Notes: generated from the letters alone by a model not told the origin. 24,416 bases of DNA from Spirogloea muscicola (GCA_009602725.1 WELB01000294.1:111781-136196); one strand, 5' to 3'; numbered from the stretch's first letter, positions 8,701 to 18,626 are shown. Numbers and translations are program-made.

Positions 8701-11700
8701 TGCTGCCAAGTCTGTCAATTGTACAGCAACGCATTATGTACCAACTAGTCGTGAGTTCGCATGTGAAGGAGGTCCAGCACTGATGGACGCTCTGTCATGG
8801 CTACAGCAGCACTGCCAGTCCAGCAGCTCTTCTGTCTGCCAACATCAAGCGGCTCGACCAGGTGGCAGAACAGCGAGAGAACGTTGTCCTCACCGCCAAG
8901 AATGTCCAGGCAAGGAGTGCTCCTGCCTGCTCATGTCCTGGACGCAGTTGCATTTGTTCTTCTTTGTATACGGTCTGATTAAAACTGGCGGATGCTTGCA
9001 CTTTGTGTGCTTAAACAGGCACTCCGGACGCTTTTCAATGTCTCGCATCGCCTGTGTGCTGTTCTTGGAGGTTCTTCTTGGGCCATGGTAATCACTAAGC
9101 TGCTCAACCACTTCACTAGTGCCATCTCGTCCCCATGCAAGCTCGGGTTGAGTACCAGCTGTACATGAAGCAGATGATGATGTGCATTTTCGACCTATTA
9201 CTTCGGATTGCAGTGACTATTCTGATGTTGTAGCTTAGAGTTTGTTCACTTACACTTTGAGAAAGTTTATGCTGTGGAACTGTTATCAAACTGTTGATGC
9301 GCTGCTTCAGGTACTCGAGACCCTGGCTGCGCTTGATCGTACCATACACGCCCCCAATGCTACAACTCAGGTCTGCATGCCAACGCAGAAGTTGCCGTCC
9401 AGGATGACGGCCCCACAACGCATTTTGTGCCTGTCATTTGCCTTTCTGCTGTGTAAGGATGTGTCCGGCTTGTTTGGCTAGGTCAATGAACATACCATGA
9501 TGTGCACCATCGTGGTGTCTCTCTCTCTCTCTCTCTCTCTCCTTACATTTACATCCAACGATGCAGGATGCTGCTCTGTCAATGCCACGGTCATTACGTG
9601 AGAGTGCAAAGCATTCAAGCGACTTCAGCATATTGTCGACACTGGATGCTCAGGTATGTCAGATTAGCTGCAAGGGTCGCTGCTGCAGAATGCCTCAGGT
9701 TTTCACCCAAAGGCCATGTTTTCACTAGCCAGGCCTCACATTAGGCCTCAGTACCAAAAGACTAGGCCTCAGTACCAACTGCTGACTTTTCTTTGGTTTC
9801 CTTATGTTTGACTGACTTCTGACCAAAACCACTGAGTCGTCTCTCATTTACAACAGCTGTTTGAGAGCTCAGCCTTGATGAGTGATGGAGCTGTGCGAGC
9901 TTTGCTCTCAGCACTTGGAGACATTGAGATTGCAGCCCTGAAGGAGGTCATTTCTGGGCTAGGTCTAGCTGCATCCGGCAGCTCTATAAGTGCCCAGAGT
10001 GGAGTGGCACCCTCAGGCTCAAAGCTATTTTCAACTGAGAGGATGCTTGCCACACTGTCAATAAACCTGAACAGTGAGTTCAGAATCTTATGTTACCTTC
10101 AACATGGCTCGCATTCCCATTTACAAGCTTCATGTCCTCCTGTGCATATCATTGGCCTGGGCCTGGGTGACTTCAACTACTGCAGAGGTGGCTGATCTTG
10201 AAAGCAAAGACCATCACACAAGCTTCCAGGCTGCTTGACTCATGTGCACAACACATTTGGTGCTGTAATGTAGGGCTTGAGCAGATATGGGACAAGATAA
10301 GTAGACACTTCCTGGAGGTACGTCTTGCTTTTGTGAGAAACAGAAGTTCTGTGAGTCGTAGCACATAGACAATGACTTAAAGCACATAAAGTGCAGGCTG
10401 GTAGTTTCTATGGTTTGCTTGCTTTCAAATTCATATTTCCTGTTGTCCATTGAGCTTGTTATGTCTCGCATCCAGAGTTTAGAGTCTCTTTGTGTTGTCA
10501 AACCTAAGACATTTCTAAGTCAGTACTTGGTCCCTGCAGCTCGCCAACCATCAGAGCACGCAAGTGCGCATGTGCGCTTTGGATGCTTTGGACAGGGCCA
10601 TCCTTACAGCCCTAGAGTGTAGTCAAGTGATGCTTGAAGCTGATGAATACAGATCAAGAGAAAGAAATCGAGCAAGTAATGATAGAGGAGAAGGCAGCAC
10701 AGTATTCATGGGAGATTCTTCTGCTGCTTGGAACACTTTGTTAGAGGATGAAGATCGACCTTCATCTAACAATCTGGCTTCGACTAGTGGAAGGGTACAT
10801 TTACCTGGGCAGTTGGAGTGCATGGTTGTTCAGCCACTCGCGGAATTGACATTGTCAGCTCTCGAGAATGATGTGCGAGCTGGTTCTTTGCGTGTCCTTC
10901 TTCATGTACTCGAGGTCAGCTTTCTTCTCTGTGGGACCGTTTTTGCCTGGCCGAGAGGTCCATCACTGCCAGCTTATTTTCGTGGGCAATGCCCTTAGAG
11001 ATGTCTGTGGCCCTCTGATTTGTCTTCCCAGGGCTGTCAGTCTGACAAGTCAAGCAGCTGCATCTCAACAGAGACATGGCGAGAAACTCTTTCACAGTTG
11101 GCCATGCATATTGAAGTTGCTCAGGTGCCCTCTCTCATGAACAGAGGCAGGATGACGATGTAACACTACAATACACGCCAACATATTAGCATATTTGCTT
11201 AGCTTTTATGATAGGTTCTGGTGAGACAATTGACATCAAGATACGACGTGAGATTCAGAGTAGATACGTCTGAAACTTCGAGTTCCAAGGATGTTTTGGC
11301 TTGAGATGCTATTGTAGATATAACCTGTCCGCTGTTTTAAAATTTTTCATGTTGTGTTGTTCTGGGCAGAGCTATAGCAGAGTCAGAGGATGGGGAGTTA
11401 ATACTACCCGCCTTCCAGGTACTACTACATGCTGACAGAGTACCCAATCTCACCGCTTCTCTGACCTAGCTAATCCATGAGAAGTGCGCAGAAGCTGTAT
11501 CCACTTCAAATGGCTTACCTCGTGACTTATGTGTTGTCATCACCTTTTGCTTGGTACAGAGTGTGCGAGTGATTTTGAATGACTGCCTGTCCTCGGTGCC
11601 AGTCCACCTTCTCAACACGTAAGCATTTCCAAGAATCTCTTGAGCATGCCACTGTTTGTGACTGCCATACATGCTGACACAGATCTTCACGTGCAAGTCA

Positions 11701-14700
11701 GGCTGGCCACCCCATAAGTAGATGATGTTGTACCTTTGCAGGAGTATTGAACTGGCAAAGGCATATGCTGCACAGAAGGCTGACATGAATATCAGTCTAA
11801 CGGCGATCAGCCTCCTCTGGACAACTGCTGACTTTTTTGGAGGAGATGGTCATGGTGCCACTTTGAGAGAAGGTATTGAGGAGTCTTGACTTATGTATGC
11901 TTGATACCAACTGGTATTGCACGTTGATCACAGCCAACATTAAATCACTGGTGCTACATCACCTGCCACACCGAGTTGAAGTGTTTTTCCACAAGCTGCG
12001 CAGCTAGGCTTTTCGTGTCAACTGCTTCACTTATGTCAGAATACAAGAGCTCTGTGGGAGTAGTTGTGGACCATGATTCACAGCTCAATACTTGGAGTTG
12101 CAGCTTGGCTTTGCATTGCCAACAAGAATCTTCGTATTTGTGATGGCTATCATAACAGTTTACAAGGAAGCTGACCAGCTGCAAAGTGACGAGGCTTTGC
12201 TACTGGCTGTTTTTGAAGCAATCCAAGGCTTGGGGATGGATGAGCGACCTGAGGCAAGCCCATGCTGTTCAGATTGTGGTTACACATCTCTGTGATCTGT
12301 GTCCCATGTGTAGTCATACTCAGTAGGCTGCTCTACATTCAGCTACCACATGATGCTTGAGTGCTTCAAATGACGTTCTTGCTAATCAAGTTGCCAGTGC
12401 GGGATATTTTTGCAGGTACGAAATGCAGCCATTCGCACCCTCTTTCAATCAGTAGTAAGCCATGGTGCAAAGTTCTCGCCATTGATGTGGCAGCAATGCC
12501 TCTGGCATCTTGCATTCCCCCTTCTTGAAGCTGTACAGCATCTGGTGAGCATCCAGTTTACTTAGTCAATTTCCCCATGCCTGCGATGCTCCAATTTGTG
12601 TGTTGCAGGTGTTAGCAAACAATATACCTTAGCCATGCACAGTCTGAGTTTCAAAGATTCGCTGTACACACTCCGAAACTTAAAGATCCCACTACTTCTG
12701 CTTTACAGGCCGCAACATCCTCCAGTGTTGAGTGGTTGGGCAAAGAGCTTGGAAAGCAAGGTGGCAAAGCAGTGCACATGCTTGTGCATCACAGGTAAGC
12801 TATGTATTGGAGTATATATGCAGAATTGACATGGACTAGAGAAGATGGGACATGCTTACACGGTCCATTGTCTTGTTGTATTGATGACGCTGGAGAAACA
12901 GAAGATTGCACCTGAAGCGCTGATATCTCTTCCTCGTAATTATTGTCCAAATGATCATATGCAGCCGGAATACTGCTCAAAAGCAGTGGGATGAGACTCT
13001 TGTGGTGCTCTTGAATGGTTTCAGCCGGCTCCTGCGTTCATACTTTCCCTTGCTCCTTGAGACACCACACTTCTACTCAGGTGCTCAAATTTGCTCAATC
13101 AGGCTGCACATCAGGCTGCACATCAGCAATTGTGGCTATCTTGGGTTACCTAGAGAGCGTGATCTGTCAATTATTTGTTGCCAGGCTGTCAATTTGTTGT
13201 GCTCTTGTTGAGCCCAGTGCCAGTGCCTGTGGGGGGATCCAGGTTGGACGTCTCTCTTACAGTTTGTAAGACAGTGTCAACTTGAGGGTAGCAAGGAGGT
13301 GGCTCTCGCTGCAGTCAATGCGCTATATGTCATTCTCCACTCACATGTGGTGAAGGCGAGCTTTTTCCCGACTTTGCTATCGTGCAAGACAATAAGACAT
13401 GGCTTCACTCAGTTTAAAATGACAGTGGCACCACCATCACATCGTGCATCTGTCAGCAGTTGTGCCACAGCCATCAGTCTGTGATTCTTCTTTCTTGCAG
13501 GCTCAGGTGCCCCAGCGCTACTGGGAATCTGCCATCTCGGTGTACGAGGAGGTGTTGCGAGAGGGTGCTTCCCGAGATGGCCAAGTGCCTCTCAAGGCAC
13601 GTCAAGAGATTCTGGAGAACTTAGGTAGGTCTGTCATTGGACAGTTTAGGTTGACCAGATTTCAGTATGGAGGAGATCTATCGATTAGGGACAAGCCAGG
13701 GCCTCTGTCATACTGCAGCCGAGCGAGGTAATGCCTTGGTATCTGATGTATGTAGCGTGTTCATGATTGGCAGGAGAGCTATACCAGGTTGGGGCAGACT
13801 CGTTTTCAGAGGATGAGTATGTCAGGCTTATTGCGTTAGTTGATACCACAATTCGATGGCCTTTGAGTGCCGGAGAACCGGCAGGATATCCTGTGAGGAT
13901 CTAAAAGCAGCAGTGCTGCGCTTAAACTAGGAAAAAGTTTGCCTGTCATCATTTGCTGGCCTTAGACACTCTGGGAAGTAATCAGACGTGAGAGGAGGTG
14001 ACTTTATGCCTTTGCAGGGATTGCCCTTAAACCTGCTCACAAGGTCTATCTATCTTTGCCTTCAGGGTACTCTTCCAGCTCTTCAAAGAACAGGCTTGGA
14101 TATACTGCCAAAATTTTCTCCCAAAATTTCTCGCCACCGCTGCCTTTGGCCGACTCTTTTGAAACAGTTGCTTGCTTACTTGCCCGGAGGTGATCACCTG
14201 GGAGGCGAGCATCGCTTGTTGGCGGACGAATGCCAGAGGGGTGAAGACAGCAGTGACTGCCAGAGCGAGGAAGGTGATCGGAAGCCCGCATCTATGAGTC
14301 GTCCACCATCCAGTAGTCACCTGGCAGGCATTACTGCACCAGGACACAGCCACAAGACCACAAGTGCGACTGCACCTGGAAACGGACACAAGACAAGTGC
14401 AACGGGATGGAGTCTGACCAATCGTGATCAAGATGACTTGCCAGAAGGAGCAGTGGTTGGGCTGTCTCATGCATTGGCAGAGAGAGCGATTGTGGTGCTA
14501 ATAAAAATCCACAACATGGCACCTATTGATGCCAGAGCTTTCCACTTGCCGGACCTCATAGCTGCAGTAGGCAGGTACGGACTCGCACTACTCCAGCATA
14601 TGCATGCATGTCAATTGCAGATCTCTTGGATCTCTATTATAATCAAATGTACTGCTCTCAAGAACAGATGAAAGCTCCTCCTGTCCTGCTTGGTAGCTGT

Positions 14701-16462
14701 TAGGAGGTGAGTCTGATTGCCGGTCATCTCATCAGGTTACAGGCATGTGCATGACAGGTGCATGGCTCTGAGGCGCGACTATCCTGATGCACAGCTGTGG
14801 CACACAGCTGTTGTGGCTTTCAACTCCATACTGGACAACATCTTGATGCAGGATGAGCAGCGTAGCTTGAAGGCTGTGCAGCAACAAGTTGATCATGCAG
14901 ATCAGGATAGTGCTGTGATACTCAAAGCTTCAGTTGAGCGGCCCAGAATGTGGAAGGAACTCGTCAATGTGTACGAGAAATTCCTACTTGGAGCCTGTGG
15001 GCGGGCTTTGACTGTGTCCTCTGGACAAGCTCTACCGGAGGATGTCCAGAATGCTGATGAAGCCCTGGAGATTGCAGTGCTCGATGGCCTCTGTGATCGT
15101 GTGCTGACATCGTGTGCTGATGCATCAGATGAGGTCAGCTGCCGCTTGTCAAGCCTTTGGAGAGGTTGAGGCACTCCACCAGGCAGATTCCTGAGCTGCC
15201 GTGTGTTGATCTTCTTTCCTTTGCTCCTGACAGACAAGGCCGGTTTGCCGCTTTCCAGGTGCGACGTAGATTAGTCACGGTGATTGACCGGTGTGCAGCT
15301 CGCACATCGGTCCTCCCGATCAGCAGCATCTCACTGTTGCCAGCACATTGTGGACGATTCTCGCTTGCGTGCTTGCATAGGCTTTTTGTCCTTAGCGGGT
15401 GAGTGTTGCAGAACGTTGATGGTTGTTGTCTTGCTGCTTATTCATGCTTACAGATCTTGCACCTCAGAGAAGGGTAGATGTTGCAGCGATTTGTTGATGA
15501 CGAGTACTTCGCTGTGCTCTTGCTCGAATTTTGGCAACGTAGGGAATCTAGCAGGCAGAATTGGGTGTATAGCTCCAGTACTTGCATCATGAACGGCAAG
15601 TATTGGTCACATGTGCATATCTGCAGACTGATCTGAATGTCAATATCTGATGCCATCGAGATGCTTTCACTGCTATTGGGGCGCAAGGCATGGACAAGAA
15701 GCGGATGGGGAGACATCATCTGTTGTGCAAGTTGGCAGGATAGCGATCAATGTGCTAGTAGGGCGCTGCAACTCCATATTGGAGCGCTTTGCTGCTGACG
15801 AGGCCCAGACAGGTACAATGCCTCCTCAATCTAAGAGCTGCCGGAGATTGTCCTCCAATGTAGATGCTGGTTCTGATGGAGGCTGGCCTGCAGATCAGGG
15901 GAGAAATAGCTGCTGCTATTGCAGCCCACATCCGACACGATTGCTCAATTGGCTGCCTGCTGCTGCGTCGCAGGAGTGACGCCTCTGCCTCAGATGCGGT
16001 TGGACGAAGTGACGACCATGCTGCAGGAGCTGGCCCGCTTGCAGCTGCACCACCTGGTGGCTGCCGCGGTTGACATACCCATTACTCACGTCGAAGACGA
16101 GGGGGAGGCTGAGAGCCCTGGTATTGTACGGGAAGTGCAGCAGCAGGCAGCCGCTTCCAGACTGCGGCTGGTGGATAAGGCAGGGAGGCAGCTGGGGTGG
16201 CGGCGAGCCCACCTCATGCTGCTCTACATGCCCCTCTGCGAGCTGGTGCTTAGCCCGTAAGTAGCCAATCCCCTTCTGACCTGGGCTGCAGTCGCACTAT
16301 GGTGGAAGCTGAAAGGGAGGGCACAGGGTGGCGGGGGGATGCAGGGAGAAGAGGACCCGGGAGCTGCTGCGCGTGCTGCTCAGGCTGGTGGGCCGAGAGC
16401 TGGGCCTGGCGGGGGGAGAGGCGGGGGTTCGCACCTACGGCCTTGAGATGAGTGGCAGCTGA
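3801..16462 (+). CDS. MON2: MON2 homolog (Arf-GEF-related trans-Golgi/endosome scaffold), 42-exon gene
   Basis: Joined exons encode about 1,780 residues (about 1,796 with one optional micro-exon) colinear with plant MON2 proteins of roughly 1,630-1,650 residues. MON2 resembles the non-catalytic arms of large Arf-GEFs (DCB, HUS, HDS/Mon2_C) and has no Sec7 domain; none is visible here. It acts on Golgi and endosome membranes with Dopey-type partners. Anchors in order: V-K-L-S-V-I-G-L-S-C-L-Q-K-L (exon 2), F-R-R-L-V-L-R-A-V-A (exon 10), V-A-S-E-A-H-A-I-T-L-A-V-E-G-L-L-G-V (exon 15), L-E-T-L-A-A-L-D-R-T-I-H (exon 21), R-N-T-A-Q-K-Q-W-D-E-T-L (exon 33), C-G-R-F-S-L-A-C-L (exon 39) and a final R-E-L-L-R-V-L-L-R-L-V. 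Exon 1 lacks one base: the frame from ATG 3801 matches the family up to codon 11 and then must shift. The phases of all other exons fit, with exon 6 the weak point. No other decay is evident, so the gene is probably functional or carries a single sequence error. Confidence 0.93.
5870..7839 (+). other. MON2: MON2 exons 7-15 (HUS-like region)
   Basis: Exons: 5870-5925, 6119-6173, 6288-6344, 6502-6603, 6779-6859, 7022-7074, 7259-7328, 7484-7547, 7691-7839. All have GT donors and AG acceptors and fit in phase. Diagnostic stretches are L-S-Y-Y-E-Q-I-F-R-Q-L (8), L-L-M-T-S-L-R (9), G-E-P-P-F-R-R-L-V-L-R (10), L-P-L-W-H-R-I-M-V-L-E-V-L-R (11), G-F-C-V-E-A-R (12), N-T-N-I-V-A-D-M (13), E-S-L-A-A-V-A-G-M-F (14) and T-V-A-T-L-T-D-E-A (15). 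Confidence 0.9.
7437..7480 (+). repeat. 22-bp tandem duplication at an intron 3' end
   Basis: AAGTTGCCATGGATTCATGCT is followed by a copy with one C-to-T change. The second copy runs to four bases before the end of the intron, so the duplication lies next to the acceptor of MON2 exon 14 (starts 7484). Confidence 0.9.
8193..8222 (+). repeat. 15-bp tandem duplication in a MON2 intron
   Basis: TCGTATTGAGGAACT occurs twice in direct succession in the intron between exons 16 and 17. Confidence 0.9.
9518..9541 (+). repeat. TC dinucleotide microsatellite, 12 units
   Basis: An uninterrupted TC run in the intron before exon 22, whose acceptor lies about 25 bases downstream. It may serve as a long polypyrimidine tract and is likely to vary in length. 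Confidence 0.97.
9742..9778 (+). repeat. 21-bp period tandem duplication in a MON2 intron
   Basis: TAGGCCTCAGTACCAA is repeated 21 bases apart, with a partial third copy (AGGCCTCACATT) just upstream, in the intron before exon 23. Confidence 0.85.
11072..13892 (+). other. MON2: MON2 exons 26-36
   Basis: Exons: 11072-11124, 11370-11418, 11560-11618, 11742-11872, 12159-12253, 12416-12544, 12709-12794, 12965-13080, 13243-13355, 13501-13624, 13774-13892. Anchors: R-H-G-E-K-L (26), V-R-V-I-L-N-D (28), M-N-I-S-L-T-A-I (29), M-D-E-R-P-E (30), V-R-N-A-A-I-R-T-L-F-Q-S (31), G-G-K-A-V-H-M-L-V-H-H (32), E-G-S-K-E-V-A-L-A-A-V-N (34), R-Q-E-I-L-E-N-L-G (35). Exon 30 ends GAG before GCAAGC, a GC donor. Exon 34 most simply ends AAG before GCGAGC, although a GT donor nine bases upstream keeps the same phase. 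Confidence 0.88.
13098..13121 (+). repeat. 12-bp tandem duplication in a MON2 intron
   Basis: ATCAGGCTGCAC is repeated exactly in the intron after exon 33. Confidence 0.9.
14066..16462 (+). other. MON2: MON2 exons 37-42 (Mon2 C-terminal region)
   Basis: Exons: 14066-14574, 14758-15133, 15259-15398, about 15688-15812, 15974-16256, 16345-16462. Exon 37 contains L-W-P-T-L-L-K-Q-L-L-A-Y-L-P followed by a long low-complexity S/H/T/G linker. Exon 38 has R-R-D-Y-P-D-A-Q-L-W and C-G-R-A-L; exon 39 V-T-V-I-D-R-C-A-A-R-T-S. Exon 40's acceptor is weak (CGCAAG at 15687, or an alternative at 15660). Exon 41 has R-A-H-L-M-L-L-Y; its apparent stop at 16258 is removed by the donor GTAAGT at 16257. Exon 42 ends at TGA 16460-16462. 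I found no AATAAA or TGTAA in the next 350 bases. Confidence 0.88.
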
Positions 16463-16544
16463 TGCAAGAGGGCGCCTGTGCGAGGCAGCCGTGTGGGTGG
16501 TGGTATTGAACTGGGTGCCTGAAGCACTCTGTCTGGGCTTCGCT

Positions 16545-16635
16545 TTCTTTAGCCCCATTCTTTGTATAAGCTCCTGCCTGAACAGCATACCGGCCTGATT
16601 TGGCCTCCCTTCCAGTTCTCATGAGCACCGCCCGC
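16545..16635 (+). mobile_element. Diverged type F LINE tail just downstream of MON2
   Basis: CCTGCCTGAACAGCATACCG, then GGCCTGATTTGGCC and CTCCCTTCCAGTTCTCATG, correspond to the type F tail. The stem is GGCC/GGCC here where other copies have GGCT/GGCC, so pairing improves. It begins about 80-100 bases after the MON2 stop. Confidence 0.6.
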
Positions 16636-16754
16636 CTCCCCACGGGGGGCTAACGACCCACTCGAGATGCTCAAGGTCTTGCATGGGTGTCGAGCCCCCT
16701 GCCAGTGAGGGGTCAAGCCTGGGGTGGATGGAATGGAGAGGAGCAGGAGTCCGC

Positions 16755-16806
16755 CTGTGGCACGGCCAACTACTCTGACTTGAGGCTGCTGATTAGGGGT
16801 CTTTGA
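16755..16806 (+). mobile_element. LINE C-terminus remnant
   Basis: TACTCTGACTTGAGGCTGCT and the following bases encode Y-S-D-L-R-L-L-I-R-G-L-stop, a variant of the shared C-terminal signature. The preceding 120 bases may be more of the element but match nothing else I can align. Confidence 0.55.
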
Positions 16807-16904
16807 GCTGCCATTTGATGTAGCCACTTGCATAGCCGTGTCGGTCTAGCGCCTTTCGGCCCTTTGGCCTGCCTTCGCGGGCACTTGCATAGCTGTGCAT
16901 TTCC

Positions 16905-17000
16905 GTATTTCCTGGTCCCTGAGGACCTGGTCCATTCTCTTTGGGCTGGCTCTCTCACAGCCCTCGCCTTCCCTGTTTCTTTTGGAAGAGCTCACTGTGG
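16905..17000 (+). mobile_element. LINE tail, type D
   Basis: CTGGTCCATTCTCTTTGGGC leads into GGGCTG-GCTCTCTCA-CAGCCC (six-pair stem) and then TCGCCTTCCC. The flanks differ from types A-C, but the CATTC-spacer-hairpin core is conserved. An imperfect internal repeat (GCACTTGCATAGC..GTG) sits just upstream at about 16823-16897. Confidence 0.6.
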
Positions 17001-17159
17001 TGGACCTTGCCCGCTTTGTCCGGGCTGGTTGTGCACAACCCTCGCCACTTCCCCGGACGCAACTGGCACGGCAGCGGGCGAGCGGCTCGGCCGCCGGAGG
17101 TCGAGCAGGAGGCTGGTGCGCAGGAGAGCTCTGGGCACGGCGGTCGAGCATCATTGCGA

Positions 17160-17380
17160 CCTTATAATTTTATGTCATTTTACTCATCGTAGTGGTTATG
17201 ACTTAATTGCTATGTACTTACTAAGAGAACTACAAGTATATATAATTGCTGCCTAAAATAGAAATTCTGAATTTCTACAGAAACAGGTTTGAAATATTTT
17301 ATTTTAGGCGCTTTCTCTTCTGGAATTTTGTTGTTTGGTTGTTCTATGATCTATAGATTTACAGGAGTGACTAATTTGGG
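17160..17380. other. AT-rich patch with inverted repeat
   Basis: Composition changes abruptly to AT-rich inside otherwise GC-rich sequence. GCCTAAAATA (17251-17260) and TATTTTAGGC (17300-17309) form a perfect 10-base inverted repeat around 39 bases. That spacer contains a nearly palindromic GAAATTCTGAATTTC. No open frame of note. It could be a small DNA-transposon remnant, an organelle-derived insert or an unrelated intergenic segment; I cannot choose. Confidence 0.5.
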
Positions 17381-17409
17381 CGGGTGGGGCGAAAGAAGTG
17401 AGCTCTTCC

Positions 17410-17530
17410 CAGCTGCAATCCACTCCGACTTGCGGCTTCTGACTCGGGGTTACTGAGCTCCCATCCGCTATGGCCCTTGTACATATTCCTATGGGCTAGC
17501 CTCTCACAACCATCGCCATGCTTTGGAAGA
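17410..17530 (+). mobile_element. LINE C-terminus remnant with diverged tail
   Basis: The frame ending at about 17455 reads [12 protein letters not shown]-stop. The downstream UTR is short and its tail (ATTCCTATGGGCTAGCC, CTCACAACC) has a decayed hairpin. A second decayed copy (TTCCTGGGCTGACCATTCAC) follows at about 17560. Confidence 0.6.
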
Positions 17531-17669
17531 TCCCCTTTCCTCTTGCTTGACCTTGTCCAATCTTCCTGGGCTGACCATTCACCGCCCCCGGCACCTCTTG
17601 GAGACTAGTATCTCTCCTTCCGGCCCATCTTCAGCCTTGTACGTTCTTACTGTGGACCTTGTCTATCAC

Positions 17670-17785
17670 TGTTGGAAGAAGTGGCTCTCCCAAGGGGGGC
17701 AAGGGCTGTGAAACGCCAGTCCGGAAAGAATCGACAAATGGTTCGAAGGGGCCAAAAAACGGAGGGGCCTGAAGTGCCATCACTG
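17670..17785 (-). mobile_element. LINE tail, type C, diverged
   Basis: On the minus strand this matches the tails at 18343-18470 and 22331-22460: CGATTCTTTCCGGACTGGCG, then CACAGCCCTTGCCCCCC and GAGAGCCACTTCTTCC. The outer stem has one mismatched pair (GGA/CCC), so this copy looks older. Confidence 0.6.
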
Positions 17786-17788
17786 TTG

Positions 17789-17805
17789 GTGTAACGAAGT
17801 TACAC
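17789..17805. repeat. Perfect short inverted repeat
   Basis: GTGTAAC-GAA-GTTACAC is a 7-base perfect stem with a 3-base loop directly downstream of the tail at 17670-17785. The function is unknown. Confidence 0.7.
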
Positions 17806-18342
17806 AAGATGGAACATCTATATCATGGGAATGATAGCTGGAGGGGGTACTGAGGAGGCGAAGGACGGGCGCGCGATATTAGAGAAAGCGCATCTCTGAA
17901 TAATGGCGCGCGACGCTGATGAAGGAGCAATATGGAATTCAGGAGCGCGACGGCGGCAAAGCCGGAATCTAGTGTTAGAACTCTACTAGTATTAGTATTA
18001 GTATTCCGCGCGGGTCCCCGCAATCGGCGGCGACTCAACGGCGGAGGCGGCGGCCACGGGTGGATCTTCTGTGAGGGCTTAGCAAGTGGCCGGGCGCCTA
18101 ATAATCCCATGAGGCCGGGGGCAGGGCCCCGAGAACCTCGATGGTTACTTAAGGAGGAGGGGCGGTCTGTCGCGAGCCTGGTCTCCTCTCCAAACGCTTA
18201 CACTTGGCATTGTATACATTTCAACAGCTGGTTTGTTTTGACCCATTGCATACGTTTGGCTCCGACTCCTTTGCTTCGCGACACCAACGCCTCGTCCTTG
18301 GGCTTGACGATCCTCATTCTTTACAGTTGGCCCCAAGGAGGG
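17806..18342. other. Unassigned intergenic stretch
   Basis: I recognise no gene or LINE landmark. It contains a short TAGTAT repeat (about 17984-18004) and a CG-rich segment (18005-18070). A 166-codon plus frame starts at 17932 but runs into an antisense tail and has no recognisable domain, so it is not called. Confidence 0.5.
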
Positions 18343-18545
18343 AAGAAGTGGCACTCCCAATGGGGGCAAGGGCTGCGAAAAGCCAGCCCAGAAAGAATTG
18401 ATAAAGGTTCAGAGGGGCCTACAAGCGTGTAGCAGCTACAAAGGGGCCTGAAGATGCTATGTCAGAGAGCAGGCGCGCGGTACGCATGAAAATGAAGCGA
18501 GGCCAATTCAAGCCAATACATTGTTCAGGCAGAAAATGCAGAAAG
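18343..18545 (-). mobile_element. Antisense LINE tails, types C and F
   Basis: 18343-18470 on the minus strand is type C: GGGCTG-GCTTTTCG-CAGCCC, then CTTGCCCCCATTGGGAGTGC. 18472-18545 is type F (TGCCTGAACAATGTATTGGC, GGCTTGAATTGGCC). The same C-then-signature arrangement recurs at 22331-22484. Confidence 0.7.
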
Positions 18546-18560
18546 TGCAAAGAATGCAGC

Positions 18561-18621
18561 GCAAAGAATTTGTCTACATGAACTGACGCCCTATACTAGG
18601 ACGGCCGGAGGTGCCACAGAG
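18561..18621. repeat. Second copy of the dispersed repeat at 4-69
   Basis: GCAAAGAATTTGTCTACATG through GCCGGAGGTGCCACAGAG matches 4-69 in direct orientation, with a handful of substitutions. Confidence 0.75.
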
Positions 18622-18626
18622 GTAGA

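Larger units (their letters stand above)
7954..10914 (+). other. MON2: MON2 exons 16-25 (central armadillo-like region)
   Basis: Exons: 7954-8081, 8378-8435, 8565-8665, 8807-8909, 9019-9087, 9311-9370, 9567-9653, 9857-10073, 10274-10317, 10540-10914. Anchors: M-V-D-S-V-W (16), V-L-E-I-L-K-G-Y-Q-A-F-T-Q (17), F-L-A-S-L-C-R-F-T (18), L-T-A-K-N-V-Q (19), A-L-R-T-L-F-N-V (20), L-F-E-S-S-A-L-M (23), Q-V-R-M-C-A-L-D-A-L-D (25). Exon 19 ends CAG before GCAAGG, a GC donor fixed by homology on both sides. Exon 25 carries a hydrophilic insert (about residues 30-85 of the exon) rich in S, R, E and D, in a part that is variable in the family. Confidence 0.9.

Noticed and set aside
16252-16260. TAA at 16258 as the MON2 stop
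   Set aside because: GTAAGT at 16257 is a strong donor, and the next exon restores the family's conserved C-terminal R-E-L-L-x-V-L-L-R block.
3801-16462. MON2 as a processed or decayed pseudogene
   Set aside because: It has introns throughout, open exons in consistent phase and conserved blocks from end to end; one missing base is not enough to call it dead.
17932-18432. 166-codon plus-strand open frame as a gene
   Set aside because: Its last third is an antisense LINE tail, the composition changes along its length, and no domain or homolog is recognisable.
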